The translations under genes were made by a program, and so were the position numbers. A stretch of 64,000 bases of DNA from Melastoma dodecandrum. Taxonomy: Eukaryota > Streptophyta > Magnoliopsida > Myrtales > Melastomataceae. Under the pieces are notes generated by a model that was given only the letters and a program-made list of their open reading frames with translations, made no database searches and was not told the DNA's origin. The stretch lies in contig JARUPY010000533.1 in NCBI GenBank assembly GCA_029817715.1, positions 2,686,001 to 2,750,000 on the forward strand, written 5' to 3'. The first letter of the stretch is position 1; each line of letters starts with the position of its first letter. This document shows positions 9,994-22,117 of this stretch, piece after piece.

Positions 9994-12900
9994 GCAACCT
10001 TATCGCCTATATTACTTCCCAACACCTGTCACGTGCCACGTTTCCCAATTTTTATTGAAAATTTTCAGGCCCTTTAGCCCATGTCCATCGTCCACACATA
10101 TCGATGTTATCTATATTTGTTGTTTTGGTTTTGGGTGGATAGAAAAACAAGTAGGAAGTAATCGATATATATATATATAAATATCGAATTAGTTAAATAG
10201 GATGATCCGAATGTGGGGGTCATTTGATGTGCTTGATATTTGGCTTGGAACGGGGGGGACACGTGGAAGTGCGCAGCTCGGGTGGAAGCAGATGGGTGGG
10301 GGCGGGGGGCGTGGGGACTTCACGTGGGACAAGTGACGCCTCACGTGGGACTGTTCCAAAGGATAAAAAGGTCAGGCCCGACTGCAGCCACGACCGGGGG
10401 GGTTATGATTAAGGGCCTCCCAATCATTCATTACTCATTTTCCTCAATTCAATGATCTGACACGCACATGTACAAGGGGCTGCGTTGTGACTGCACAGAA
10501 ACTCCAATTAAATATATATATATATTTTTAAATAAAAGCAAGTTTAATACATGCCCGATAGACTCGCTGACTTCAGACGGATACAAGTTTAACTGGCTTT
10601 TTTCTTACTCGATAAGAGTTAATCTAATAAGATTTGGCTGTCGTGATAATAAGTAGGGGATAAAAGTCTTGGGGGAGAATTATCTAATAATTGCCCCCTT
10701 TTTTTCCAAAAACGAATATTTCTAGGCCGAACTCAGACGATCACACCCACATCTTGTGACATTACCTTCGGCGAGGGCGACACCTCCCATGACGTGGGAA
10801 AACACACCAGTAGTTAGTTACCATCAAAGAGCCCGTATTTTGGCCCCCCCTTAAAGCCCGATCAATCATAGGAAACGTTACGTTTATCAAAAGGCCCATA
10901 AAATGAACCGAGAGAGAGATCCGGGTTGAAATTAGTAGCCGAGAGCGAGACGACCCTTTTTTTGTCCCTTCCCAATCATATTCCCATCTTCTTGTCGTGT
11001 AGTGGGTGGAAGTCTACCCCGTTTCAAACGAGCAACCCCCACCGCCTAGGAGAACATGAATGGATGGGCATGCATGACACCCACTTATAAACTTTGTCTG
11101 ATCAGCGAGATTCTTTGTGAAATTCTGATTACCCTATAAGAATCATACCGAATCAATCGTGACCGACGTGATCTCAAAGTATTTTTCCTTTAGAGGACAC
11201 AATAAGAGAGGATGGAATGTGTCCTCACTATTTACATAAGGAATATTTGGAAAAATGAATATGGAATTCGATGTTTGGTTCGAGAACGTGAATGTCGTAA
11301 ATAAATAGTACAAAATATAATGCTTAAGCAATAATGTATAAAGATAGATGCTTAGAGTACATCGTGAGAAAACACAATAGAGAACATAAATGCCTAAATA
11401 CTACGAGTTAAGTAACAACTCAATTTCTATTTGAAACGTTGTTACGTTATTTTTTATAACTGTATGTAAAAAACCTATTACTATTAAAAAATCTAACTAA
11501 CTGTCCAAGATTTCGGAGTTATCTTCACGTTGAGTGGCCTGCATTTCTTTAGTTACATTGTATTTTGACGGTTCTCGAGTCTTCTCCTTTTCTTCAACAT
11601 GATCACGTCAAAGCCAACTACCTTCTTAATTTTGTAACACGTGTCCTTAGACATTGCTATCACCTTTTGTCTGAATGAGTTGAAAATTATTACTTTATTC
11701 TAAGCGAATGATAATGTCCGGACGATATTCAACATTAAACGAATGTCAGAACTGGCGACAATTCAATGAGCAATGAAAATATATTGTGATTTTACGGGCG
11801 AATGACGAAGTCCAAGCAATGATAACAGCTCATGATAGGTGAAAACTAAGTAATCTCCTATGTGTATCAAATTTGTATCTATCAATATTCTAATTCTTTT
11901 CCGAGTCGACTAGCTAGGAAATACCAGCACTGGGAGAAAAAAAAAAGAAAGCGGAATATAAAGTCTTAAGAGATAACCAAACAACAAGTTGTTCTGGCAA
12001 AAATTGGATCCTAATCACAACCCAATTTTATTTCAAATGTAGTGTTCCAGTTTGAAAGGATAAGATGGGGTGGGACACATTGTCTCTAAACACCCCGTTT
12101 TTCCAACCTTAGTCAAGCCCGAATGAATTGAACACCAACGAACGCAGTGGATATGGCGAGGAGGGGGACACTTTTTCTCCCTGTTTCGAACAACAGCGAA
12201 AATGGAGGCTTTCTTCTTTTTAACAACAAAAACGATCAAATCCCACATGGTTGGACTGAGTCAATGAAACGGCATACAACGTATGACGAGTACGTATGAC
12301 GAGTTAGACAAACGAGAGAAGGGTGATACGACTCACCAAACCTCTCCCATCCCACAGTCCGGAAGTTGACGGGATTCGGGAAAGGAGCGTGCCCAATTTT
12401 CCACACACTAGGACAAGAACCGTCTCTTGGCCCCGGGTATCCAGAACGTCTAATCCAATTCCACCCCCTGTCACCACACGCAAATCGACCTACTCATCCA
12501 GCCTTGAGAGTTCCACAATACCAAAGAGCTTGGAGACTAATCATAATAACGTCGCATTTAGTCACATCCAGAGTAATTTCGGACAACAATACATGGATCA
12601 ACTTGCATTGGGCAATGGACGAAAGGGGACCGGTGTTGTTGTTGTCGTTACGCATGGAAAATTTGCACCACTTCCGAAACGGGTCTAGTCATTTGTCTGA
12701 ACACGACAAAATTTCATTTGCCCGGATGCCTAATATTTTTTCTGGGTTTTTTTTTTAACCTGAGTTTAAGGACAAAAAAAACTTTGGAGCCGTGTGGCTG
12801 ATGAAGGTTCAATCCATGCCTTGACTTAGTTACTTAAAACTGGGATTTTCATGGCCAATTTAATTCAATTATCCCGGCGGTGGTTCAATATTATTTATAA

Positions 12901-13258
12901 ACGTGACTGCGACAGGCCGGACTTTAGTTTAAAATTCTATATTATCCATCTGGACTGGTGGGTAATCGTGTAAAGAATGAAAAATATTTCGACCACATTA
13001 GCCTTAGGGTTGATGACACCTTTCGACCATAAGTCAACAAAAGTTAGGTGAAATGATCGGCTCATTGCTGATCGAGCTCTTGGCGTGAATGACTCTCTTC
13101 TGAAGATATTTTTTTTCCCTAAAATTTCTTTCTATTTTATTTTTAAAAAAGGCAGCACAACAGCACGATTTCCTAACAAGTTATATCATCTTGTGGACAA
13201 GACAATATAACTGCTCTCCTTTACTTAGGAACCTCGTCGGGGAAGAGCAAGGTACTCC
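9994..13258. other. intergenic region without recognisable genes
   Basis: AT-rich DNA with short poly-A, poly-T and (TA)n runs, for example near 10163-10180 and 10514-10525. Two overlapping frames at 12323-12758 share the same DNA in different registers and resemble nothing I know, so I do not call them. The segment probably includes distal promoter sequence of the PIF-like gene on the left and the WRKY gene on the right. Confidence 0.5.
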
Positions 13259-13276
13259 GGTCAACTCCCGTTGACC
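13259..13276. promoter_or_regulatory. palindromic W-box pair upstream of the WRKY gene
   Basis: Two perfect W-boxes face each other around a 6-base spacer: GGTCAA, ctcccg, TTGACC. WRKY proteins bind TTGAC(C/T), and WRKY promoters often carry clustered W-boxes used for self- and cross-regulation. The pair lies about 570 bases before the WRKY start codon. The sequence match is direct; function is inferred. Confidence 0.5.
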
Positions 13277-13841
13277 TCCGACTACGCCCTGCGGGACGGA
13301 CATCATGTTCCCATCGGAGCAGGGACGGCGAGGCTTTCCCTCTCAAATCGAGATTTAGTCGTGGGGACTGGATGAGGAATCCGGGTTACATCTTTCAGCT
13401 TTAAGAGTAGATAAGGAGTTAAACCATATTTACCACACAGCTTAATCTTGTCTTCCATAATAAAGTAATAAGACTATGCTAAACTATGTGAGAAAATGCC
13501 ATGGGGACACTTATCTAGACCGTGACATCATGCGCGTGGGCACGACAAGTTCCGGCTGGTCCTCCCCATTATCGTTCCGGGGTAACGGTCGCTGTATTCG
13601 AACCACTCCTGTGAGCTTCTAACGAGAGAAACTCGGTCTTTCCTGGTTTTCGCACGTTGCTGTCTCTCCTAGGGCCTTATTGTTAGACTTAATGGACCAA
13701 TCTTTTATTATATTAGTCAAATTGAGCTTAAACCAAAAATTAATCTATCTATCTATCTACTCGGTCTAAACAGGTCACCACCCTCAACTCAACAGCTACT
13801 ACTCTTTTTTCTTTAATTTACCTCTTTCTCCCGGATTACTC

Positions 13842-16219
13842 ATGGACGGACAACGCCCTGACCTTGGTTTCTTGTGTTCCCACGGCGACAAGCCCCACCA
13901 ACCACGTGCCCCTGTAGTGACCGCGGAGGAGTCCGAAAGCCGACCAGATGATCCGATCCCTGAGCGTTCGATCAAAGAACTGGATTTCTTCTCGGGCGAT
14001 GTTAAGTTTGTTAGCCACTTCGTTGGTAGTCTGGGTGGGAAAGCTCTTGGGAGAGATGGTACTGGAAGATCTGATACTTCTGTAAGTTTGGGGAAAAGCT
14101 TAGATTGACCAGATAAGTCGTTGTCATTGTTTCGATTGATTCATTTTATTGATTTGGTTAAACGTCCTCTGTGATAGATTGGATTGAATTTATTCACCCC
14201 AGATTCAACTGCACCGAAGAATCGCGATACCACGGAGGTGAGACTGGTAACCATGTATTTTCCTAGATGTTTATTGCGTGTAAATTATTCAAGAAAAAAA
14301 AACACGATGTTTAGATAATTCGGAAGTAGTTCTTTTTTTCTGGTTAGGTGAAGATGTTGCAAGGAGAGATGAGAAGATTGCAAGAGGAGAACGGGAAGCT
14401 GAAAAGCATGCTGGATCAGATCACAAAGAATTACAATTACCTTCAACGTCACCTTCTCATGTCAATACACAAGCAAACGAATACTGACCTACCAGATCAT
14501 CGCCAGGTACTACAAATACGCTGATTACTGAGTAACAGTTCAAACATTCGCCATTTTTTTGGTTGGGGGTGTTACTTAGCACGGTTGAAGATGTCTTGCA
14601 AAAGGTTAGCCTGAAAAGCGCACGGATCGTTGCCCTCCCACAAACTTATTCCCAAAGCATCAAAAAAAGAAAGTCATGTATTGTTGGTTATCATCTTAGC
14701 GAAACATTAGGAGGGTGTGCAGCTCATGTCGCAGTTGAGTCGTTAGTCGCGGTAAACAACTCTCCTAGAATTGAATTGATGGATCAACTAAAGAAACGAT
14801 GCCTCCTTGATCAGGTCATTATCAGTTTTCCTTATACTCTTGACTTGAGGATCTCATTTTTGGTAGGGTTGAGTGATTCTGATTTAGTCTCATTACATTC
14901 CTTAATATATCGATTTTCTTGTTCTATTTCATTCTTTCCTCCCTATTATATTTCATCTATTTCACAAGCATTGACTTTAAAATATAATTGACTAAGATGT
15001 TAACCGACTCGTTCCTTAATCAGAAGCATGAGGTGCATTACCAGCCACCGAGTCATGAAGTGCCTGCAGGGATTGATGTCAACAATCCGATGAAAGCCAA
15101 TATAAAGACTGAGGATGAATTGGCATCGCAGAGAGCTACTACTGTGACGGAACCAAGTCCAGGGGAAGTGAGCAGAATCAACGACAGCCTCAGGGAGAAT
15201 TCGAAGCTCAAGAACCCAGAATCCAAACCTGAGGATCAGTTGGCTGAGGCGCCATTAAGGAAGGCAAGGGTCTCGGTCCGAGCTAGATCAGAGGTACCTA
15301 TGGTATGCATCAACCCTAAGACAAAAATTTCAATTTATGGAAATATTTGTGTAAAGTTGCTTACACTTGCTTTGGTAATATAGATTAGTGATGGTTGTCA
15401 ATGGAGAAAGTACGGACAAAAGATGGCGAAGGGGAATCCGCGCCCAAAGGCATACTATCGGTGCACCATGGCCATTGGATGTCCAGTTCGCAAACAGGTA
15501 TGAATGAACGGCCAGGATAAATGGCTTGCTTGCTACTCAAGGAATCTAATCTCAAGATTTGCCCTTAGGTGCAAAGATGTGCCGAAGACGAGACCGTTTT
15601 CATCACCACCTACGAAGGGAACCACAACCACCCTCTTCCACCGTCAGCGACCGCCATGGCGAGCACCACGTCGGCCGCGGTAGCCATGCTCCTTTCCGAT
15701 TCTACATCGAGCAGAGAAGCCCAGGCTGCTTCAAATGGGTACTGCCCTCCTCATCATCCACCCCCAATTGCGATGTTGTCAGCCTCGACACCGTTTCCCA
15801 CCATCACCCTAGACCTGACACAAAACCCTAACAACCCCATCCAACTGGCCCGATCGGCCCAGCCATATCCTAATTTTACCACAGATTTCCCCCTCCCTCT
15901 CCATGGCTACACTTCTCAAATGCTAGGACATGCAACGTATGCTGCCCCGGCTGCCCCTAAGTTTCCTGGGACACCATTTGTGACCATGGGAGGGAGGGAT
16001 GCAGCCTCCCTTATCGAGACGGTGAGTGCTGTCATTGCTTCTGATCCGGGCTTCACCTCTGCACTCGCAGCCGCCATCTCAAATGTCATAGGTAGTGGAG
16101 CCTTACAGGTGCGTAATGCCGATTCAAACGGGGGCAGTGGCCTTCCTTTGGCGGCAGTGACTGTGACCCCGAGTCTCCACAGCCTCCCCAATCTTGCACC
16201 ACTTGAAAGAAGTCCGTGA
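13842..16219 (+). CDS. WRKY transcription factor, group IIb (WRKY6/31/42/47-like)
   Basis: Six exons, all phase 0: 13842-14081, 14178-14237, 14348-14506, 15024-15302, 15384-15497 and 15569-16219, giving 500 residues. The amino end carries I-K-E-L-D-F-F-S, the group IIb signature. A coiled-coil/leucine-zipper segment follows at residues 101-140 (exon 3, with [10 protein letters not shown]). The basic stretch [10 protein letters not shown] ends exon 4. The WRKY domain has WRKYGQK at 253-259 and a C-x5-C-x23-H-x-H zinc site (C273, C279, H303, H305). The intron splitting the domain just after P-V-R-K-Q is at the position known for groups IIa/IIb. The tail is Ser/Pro/Ala-rich. These nuclear factors bind W-boxes in stress, senescence and phosphate or boron responses. 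The exon 1 features recall WRKY47; the exact orthologue is uncertain. Confidence 0.92.
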
Positions 16220-16289
16220 TCCCCGAATCGGGTTGGCATCTTTGGCTCTGAGCCCTTAGGCGGGCTCTTTCGGCCTCTCGTCATATGTT

Positions 16290-16405
16290 TAGGGTTTTGC
16301 GTGCGTGGTGGTTTGAACCCAGGACCGCTATGATACTATATAAAAACTTTATCGTTTGACCTAAAAGTTTAAGCCGTTAGATGAGGCTTGATTATACATT
16401 ACATA
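16290..16405. repeat. fragment of a dispersed plant repeat
   Basis: This stretch contains a phrase I recognise as recurrent in plant intergenic DNA: a gaaccc-aggacc motif, then a gap, then ttgacctaaaag-tttaagc-gttag. It starts about 70 bases after the WRKY stop codon and may form part of its 3' region. Parent element not identified. Confidence 0.35.
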
Positions 16406-18960
16406 GTTTAACACCGCGAGGTGGTTTCTTACTAAGAAATTTTCTGACATTCAAACGTGTGTATAAAAATGAGCTTTACTGTTTTGTCATGGGGCAGGCA
16501 ATATGAACATTATACCATTTCAATACTAGTTGATGAGGAAATTACGACAGCAATTCAATCTCTTAGAGCTCACACGTCGAGCCTGGCGTGAATTTCATAC
16601 ATGAAACGTTATGTTATGCTTCATTGGAGAGTCACGGACTTCTCGAGCTCAGGAGGGTAAAGAACAGAATATTTTTTTTTTTGTTCGGAATATTATCGGG
16701 ACACAAAAGCGAACCGCAAGGCACATTTTCCGAGGGAGATGATAAGATAAATTACGTTCTCCCTTGTCGACTCTCCATGATTTCAAGAGAAGATTGGGCA
16801 AAAAAATCTGTCCAAGTTCAATGAACCTCCATAAAAACTAGTTAGGTTCAAATCGGACCATACAGTCCCGCACTACTTGCGTTCTTGGGGTAGGATGAGA
16901 ATCCGTCTCGATTTTATTCTCCGTGTTATCCTGAAAGACTCGCCGAATCGAAGCTGTACCAACAATAGCGACCTTTCGGGGTCGAGGCGCCTGCTCCCTG
17001 CTTATATAATAGGCCGTTGTACGAGCCGAAGCTCCAGCATGGGCCAGTAGATCAGAGCTTGGTCCGATATCTAGAGAGGAAGATGAAGAGGAAGACGCGG
17101 TTGATCCTGGCTTGGTTCTACCTGGAGTTCCTCCCTACCTCTTCAGCGCGTTGTAATGGGCATTCGCGCTAGCGATTCGCCCATCAATCCTTCTGAAGGG
17201 TTTGGAGGAACTCTGGGTGTCACCAAGCAAAACACACACACGCAACTTTTCCTTTTAGGAAATATTTGGTTTGCTTTCGCCATAATTCTTCTAATATTGG
17301 AAGGATCGCTCGACTTCTTCCGATTATCATCGTACGTTTTGAGGATTGACTTCATTATTTAATAAATATATAGGTTGTTAGGTCCATCGCATGTAGAACA
17401 GTAAAGCAATAGAGAAAGCGTCTTTGGTACCGCGCATTTCGTCAGTAGCTCTTTTTAATTAGAAAAGCAAACACACGCACTCCATCGCAGTAAAATTCTA
17501 ACAGTTTTTGTCCGAACGTTGTCATGTAATGGTACGTTTGATTTGCCGAACGAGGGAATGAATAAAATGGTCATCCCATCATGAAATCAATCAAACAAAA
17601 GAACGCTTACAATGAGATGAAATTTATTCCATTGCATTGCATTCATGGATGAAATGACTGCTCCTTAGATAAGGGAAGTCCTAGATGATTTCATTTCCCC
17701 ATCTCATTCTATTTTATTCCATCCTCAAATTCATCCCTCTATGAAATAAAATATAGTTTTGGGCTAAATTTACAAGCCAACTAATGTGCCGTGTCGTTCA
17801 TCTACCTTTACCATGTACCTGAATAATTTGGATGGATTGCTAAAAAATTCAATCTGTGCTTTGGGGGGGGGGGGGGAGATGTTCTCGAGTAGGAATCGAA
17901 TGGGCCCGCTTCCCAAAAGTTTTATCATTAAAGGGGCGGCCCAGTAATGCCAGGCCCAATTAAAATAGGCCCGATTAGTTGTGGCCCATTAATCAGCTCC
18001 CGTGACGATCCCTCCGCCGTCCGATCTCAAAAACAAATCAACGGCCAAATTTGGGTACGAAGCACTCCACCCCTTTCCCCCTCCATTCAATCGACCGACG
18101 GGCATTAACGTTGCGGTTGTTAGATCAGCCGGCGATTCACTTCGGTTCAATCCTGCCGCAATCGTATCCGGAGTTAGGTCGAGGGGATGGTGATCAACGT
18201 CAGGCGCCACGGTTGGCAGCTTCCCCTTCATCCGCTGCAGGTCAAGCAGTTTGGCATCAATTTGAGGACGATTTCATATTCCCATTGTTAGTTATTAGTG
18301 GACAATGTTCTTGATCTAAGCAGGGAGTAGGCATTTTTAATAGGGGGCGTTGACCTTGTCACGAGTTTGATGGCGTGGATTTGAATTCAGAGAAGAGTTG
18401 AGGTGGTGAAATTTGCCATTGTTGAGCTGAAATTGCTCGACCGGTTTGGAAATTGCAGTAGACGTTGAGATTGAACACCCGGGAAGATTATTCCAATTTT
18501 AGGAATGTCTTGCTCTTGTGAGATTTGTGTAGATTTAGTTTTCGGTTTACTCATTGTGATTGACCTGGAACCGGATTTCTTTTACTTGATCAGTCGATTT
18601 CCAACTACTCCTTGGGTATAAAAATGTGGCGTCTTGATCCCATGAAGTAGCTGCACTGGTATTTATGCGGTGCTTTGTGGATAAGAAAGGGATGGAGCGG
18701 GAATTGTCAGGAGACTTCACATACATTTTCCCAGAGAGCTTCTTGCTACAATAGCTGTGAGTACCCTCTCTAGTTCCCTGACTTTTTCCACTTGTCGAGG
18801 AATTTCACGTCTTCGAGAACTCCATTGCCGAGGCTAAACACAATGTCACAGTTCTTTTTTTATTTTGCTAACAGCTTACAATACAGATGCGCTAGGACAG
18901 CTATTCTTCTTCCATGTGGTACTTATTCAGAAGGTATAATTACCTTGTGAGTTTTCAGCT
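16406..18960. other. intergenic region with repeats
   Basis: No gene is supported. It holds a MITE-like inverted repeat near 17525-17760, a 14-base G run at 17863-17876 and scattered short frames. The part from about 18000 is less AT-rich and could be the leader of the decayed gene that follows. Confidence 0.45.
17525..17760. repeat. possible MITE-like inverted-repeat element
   Basis: The left part (gaatgaataaaatgg with catgaaatca downstream) is mirrored in inverted orientation in the right part (complement of gaataaaatagaatg and gaaatgaaatcatc). The left edge carries ggtacgtttgatttg, similar to ends of short non-autonomous DNA elements. The right terminus is not clean. The pairing was judged by eye. 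Confidence 0.35.
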
Positions 18961-18989
18961 TTGTGAAATAAGTCGGATTTGTCCATTAT

Positions 18990-19720
18990 GGTGTTGCGGA
19001 CCTTATGGACTTTCTGTCAGGGGATGAGAACCTATTATTACATTCTAGCCATGAGAGAGGGCTCGAACTCTGGATCTTGATCAGTCGGACGAATTTGGTT
19101 TGGATGACAGCTTAGACTATAGTCTTTCAGAGAAGTCGTCTCTCATGTCTCAACTAAAATGCAATGGAAGCAGTTTAAATCAGGTATTCATCGTCTTTCG
19201 CATGACATAGACTTGAACTCAACAATGATCTATAATGCTTGGAGTAAGTCTGGCATCTTCTTTTCAGGATAAGACTGTTCTTAAGGATAGATTGAGATCC
19301 CGAGCTCCTTTCCTCAGCTTGGAAAGATGAAATTATCCATGTTAGGATCAACCCTTGGAAGCTGTTAATCGAGGAAATAAAAATCCCTTCTAGCGGCAGA
19401 TAGAGCGAGAGAAAGACTCTTGAACAAAAAGCCACCAGTCAAAGATGAAACCCTATAAAGAACAGCCAAAGTCTGACTCCACGACCAACCAGGACAAGGA
19501 TATGGCAACCTTAGCGACGGTATTGTCACCACTTATCTCAAACGGGATCAACCAGGCACTTCCCGAGTCCAAGAAGGCGTTTATCGGGGCATCATGGGTT
19601 CTCCCAAGAGATATAAGGGCAACCTAGACGTGACTACGCTCGAGAACCATTATGCTTCTATACAGGTTCTGAGCTCTGTTCTGAAGATGGAGGCAGCAGA
19701 AGCCATTCCTAGATAGGAGC
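18990..19720 (+). pseudogene. decayed gene of unknown identity
   Basis: Two exon-like blocks remain. The first ends at 19183 with a GT donor. It reads A-D-L-M-D-F-L-S-G-D-E-N and then, after a one-base shift near 19070-19080, an acidic/serine run L-D-Q-S-D-E-F-G-L-D-D-S-L-D-Y-S-L-S-E-K. The second begins at 19268 after TTTTCAG with D-K-T-V-L-K-D-R-L-R, then has several stops, and regains a coherent frame at about 19445-19627 (K-D-M-A-T-L-A-T-V-L-S-P-L-I). I do not recognise the protein. The clean splice pair and protein-like composition argue for a former gene rather than random DNA. Confidence 0.42.
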
Positions 19721-20085
19721 AAAAACATTTCATCGCCCCCTGGAAACAATTATTGCAAAATTCTTTGAAGTAACTTTAAAAAGTAAATCTATACATGTAC
19801 ATTTGTTAGAAATCCCCCCGATCGAGATCTTCTTTTAATGAAGTATTAGCATGTATAATCATTAATTGTTACGAGTCATTTTCGATACAAAATTTAAAAA
19901 ATAATAATAATTTAAAAGATTCTTAAAAAGTTCAAAACATAATAAATTTCGAGATTACCATATTCAGAATGGGCCTTATTGGGCCCATATGATAGCTGGG
20001 ATAACGGCCCAAAATAATATTCGTAACCGACGTTTGGGGGTGTGGGGCGGGGGGAGATCAGGGACAGGAATCTCCGCCGGCGGCC

Positions 20086-20965
20086 ATGGGGAGGAGGAAG
20101 AGCAAGGGTTTGAGAGCAACGCCGGGAGAGACCGCCAGGTCTCAATCGGCAGCTTCTTACGAACACGAGTACGTCGATTCTTAACCCTCTTCTTTTTCAT
20201 TGTTGTTTCCGGTGCGTTGTTGTGCTTGAATCTTCTCGGGACCGCAGGGCTGTTGAGGGAGATCGGCTGAGCTCACTCCTAGAGTCCATCCAAAGGTCGA
20301 AATCTCTGCTCCTACTCGACGGATGTGCTTCCGATGAAACTGGTTGGGAGGTTAATATTTTCGTTTTGTTGTTTTTCGGATTTTTGTGATGGACAGTAAG
20401 ACGAAGGAGGCCAGATCATCGGACGGGGATAAAGCTTTGCCCGAGAAGATTTGGTTCAAGGTGTGGAATCATTCCTTTGTCTGTTTGATTGTCGGAGAGA
20501 GATCCTGAGGAAAATATTCGCATGCTGTTCCTCTTGCAGCGACAATTTGCTGTTGGAGTGAACGAAGTCACTCGGACGCTCGAGCGGATGCCTCCTGATC
20601 CACCGCCCTCCGAAGGGGGGAACACTCACCAGCGGCTGCAGGCAGTGCTCTTGGCCTTGGATTGCGATCCCCGCTGGCTTATCAGGCACCTGCCAGGCCT
20701 TGCTCGTTCCAGGAAAGTCCCCCTGATTTATGTCAGGGATAAGAAGCATGGTTCTTCGAGGCTAGGGCAGATAGCGAATGTAAGAACCGCGATCGCAGTC
20801 GGAATAAAGGTAACTTGCTCGATATACAGTCCCCATTGTCCATTTTGTAGGCATGACCCAACTGGTATTCTTGATTGGCAGGCTCGAGGGAATGCCCTCA
20901 ATCGATGCCTTGAAGAAATTCTCCATTCCCGGATGGACAAGCTTGATGCTGATGATCTAATTTAG
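20086..20965 (+). CDS. ribosomal protein L7Ae/L30e/S12e/Gadd45-family protein (RNase P p38-like)
   Basis: Five exons: 20086-20168, 20248-20350, 20401-20460, 20540-20809 and 20882-20965. They make a 600-base reading frame (199 residues) with all junctions GT-AG and in frame. The amino end is basic (M-G-R-R-K-S-K-G-L-R), as in nuclear or nucleolar proteins. Exon 3 ends A-L-P-E-K-I-W-F-K, and exon 4 carries the L7Ae-like core: F-A-V-G-V-N-E-V-T-R, then L-A-L-D-C-D-P-R-W-L, then V-P-L-I-Y-V-R-D-K-K, and T-A-I-A-V-G. L7Ae folds bind kink-turn RNA in ribosomes, snoRNPs and RNase P/MRP. The closest fit from memory is the plant RPP38-related or uncharacterised L7Ae group. The start codon is the only one giving the basic N-terminus in phase with exon 2. 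Confidence 0.82.
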
Positions 20966-22117
20966 CCTGAGATAGAGGATCTATGCACCCGATCTTTTGC
21001 TCTAATATTCAGGCAGGAATCGTGTATGCATAACCTTCCTTTAGGATGCTTTTCTGGGATGATTGGCCAAAAAGTGTGTCGATAGCTCTAATATTCAGGA
21101 ATCGTGTATGGACAACTTCGGGGCTTTTTCTAGTAAAAAACAGTTAGTTATTCGGCCAAGATTTTGAGGAGAATTTCGGCCCTGGGACATAACCAGTCTA
21201 TAAGTCCAACGGGTCCATTTGACGATAGATGAATTGATCCATTAGATATATATACATTTCAGGGAGACATTTTTTTTTTGTTGAATTGATCCATTAGATA
21301 TATATACACCTGTCACAGTGCCAATGTAGTCCACATCTCACCCTCTCCACCAAACATTGAGATTTGCTTAGCGTCAACCATAATCTCGATCGAGGATTAG
21401 GACGTCACACCAGATAAAAGTTGTCCCCCAAAGTTGAACGACTTTTGAAGCATGAGGTACAACAGGATCGACAGATACATCTCATCCCTTGCAACCTACG
21501 AATAATATAGCACAGAGCATCGATGCAATGTCCGAAGAAAGCAGCGAAGATTGGGATCGTGTCGTGACGAAGTGTCCGCTGTCCTCCTTCTGTAAGTTGA
21601 CCAGAACCGAAAAAAATATCAACGATTGGCTTCTTCATATATCATCATATTGTAGGGTGATGTGCGTCCACATGACGAAAAGTGGGATCTCAGATTTCGT
21701 CGCTTCTCATGTTATTTATTTTTCTCGTGACAAAGGCAAGGCAGGCAATGTTGACGAATGCCAAACCCACTTACTCTTTTTTTAATGCAACTGGGACTGG
21801 GGAGGAGAGGGGGTCTGCTAAAAAAACGTCATCAATGACGCATTTCCTACTGATTGAATATTTAATTCAATGCGACAGGAAAGTTGGTGCAACCAACCAC
21901 ATCCTTCAAGAAAGGCCAAAATCTTAATATTCCCTTTTTGACTAAGTACAGCTTTCGTAACGTGTATTAGTAGTGACAAGGACGATAAACATTTCCTTTC
22001 GTCCTTGTGATAATGACACGAGATAAACTAACTGTTACACACCAAAATTTAAAAATAAAAAATTTAACTTTTTTAAGTATAAGCAAAATGAAGAACCACG
22101 AGCCTCTATTACTACGA
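20966..22117. other. spacer between L7Ae-like and ABCB genes (convergent)
   Basis: The two flanking genes converge here, so it should hold both 3' untranslated regions. A 26-base exact direct repeat occurs at 21231-21256 and 21283-21308. Open frames at 21489-21927 overlap in different registers and have no recognisable domain, so none is called. Confidence 0.5.
21231..21308. repeat. 26-bp exact direct repeat pair
   Basis: The sequence beginning gaattgatccattag and ending in a TA run occurs at 21231-21256 and again at 21283-21308, separated by 26 bases with a poly-T run. It looks like a small local duplication. Confidence 0.8.

Noticed and set aside
12323..12758. Two overlapping plus-strand frames
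   Set aside because: They use the same DNA in different registers, have no motifs, and neither has neighbouring exon signals.
14563..14991. Plus-strand frame of 142 codons inside the WRKY gene
   Set aside because: Lies within the 517-base intron between WRKY exons 3 and 4; skipping it gives the conserved protein.
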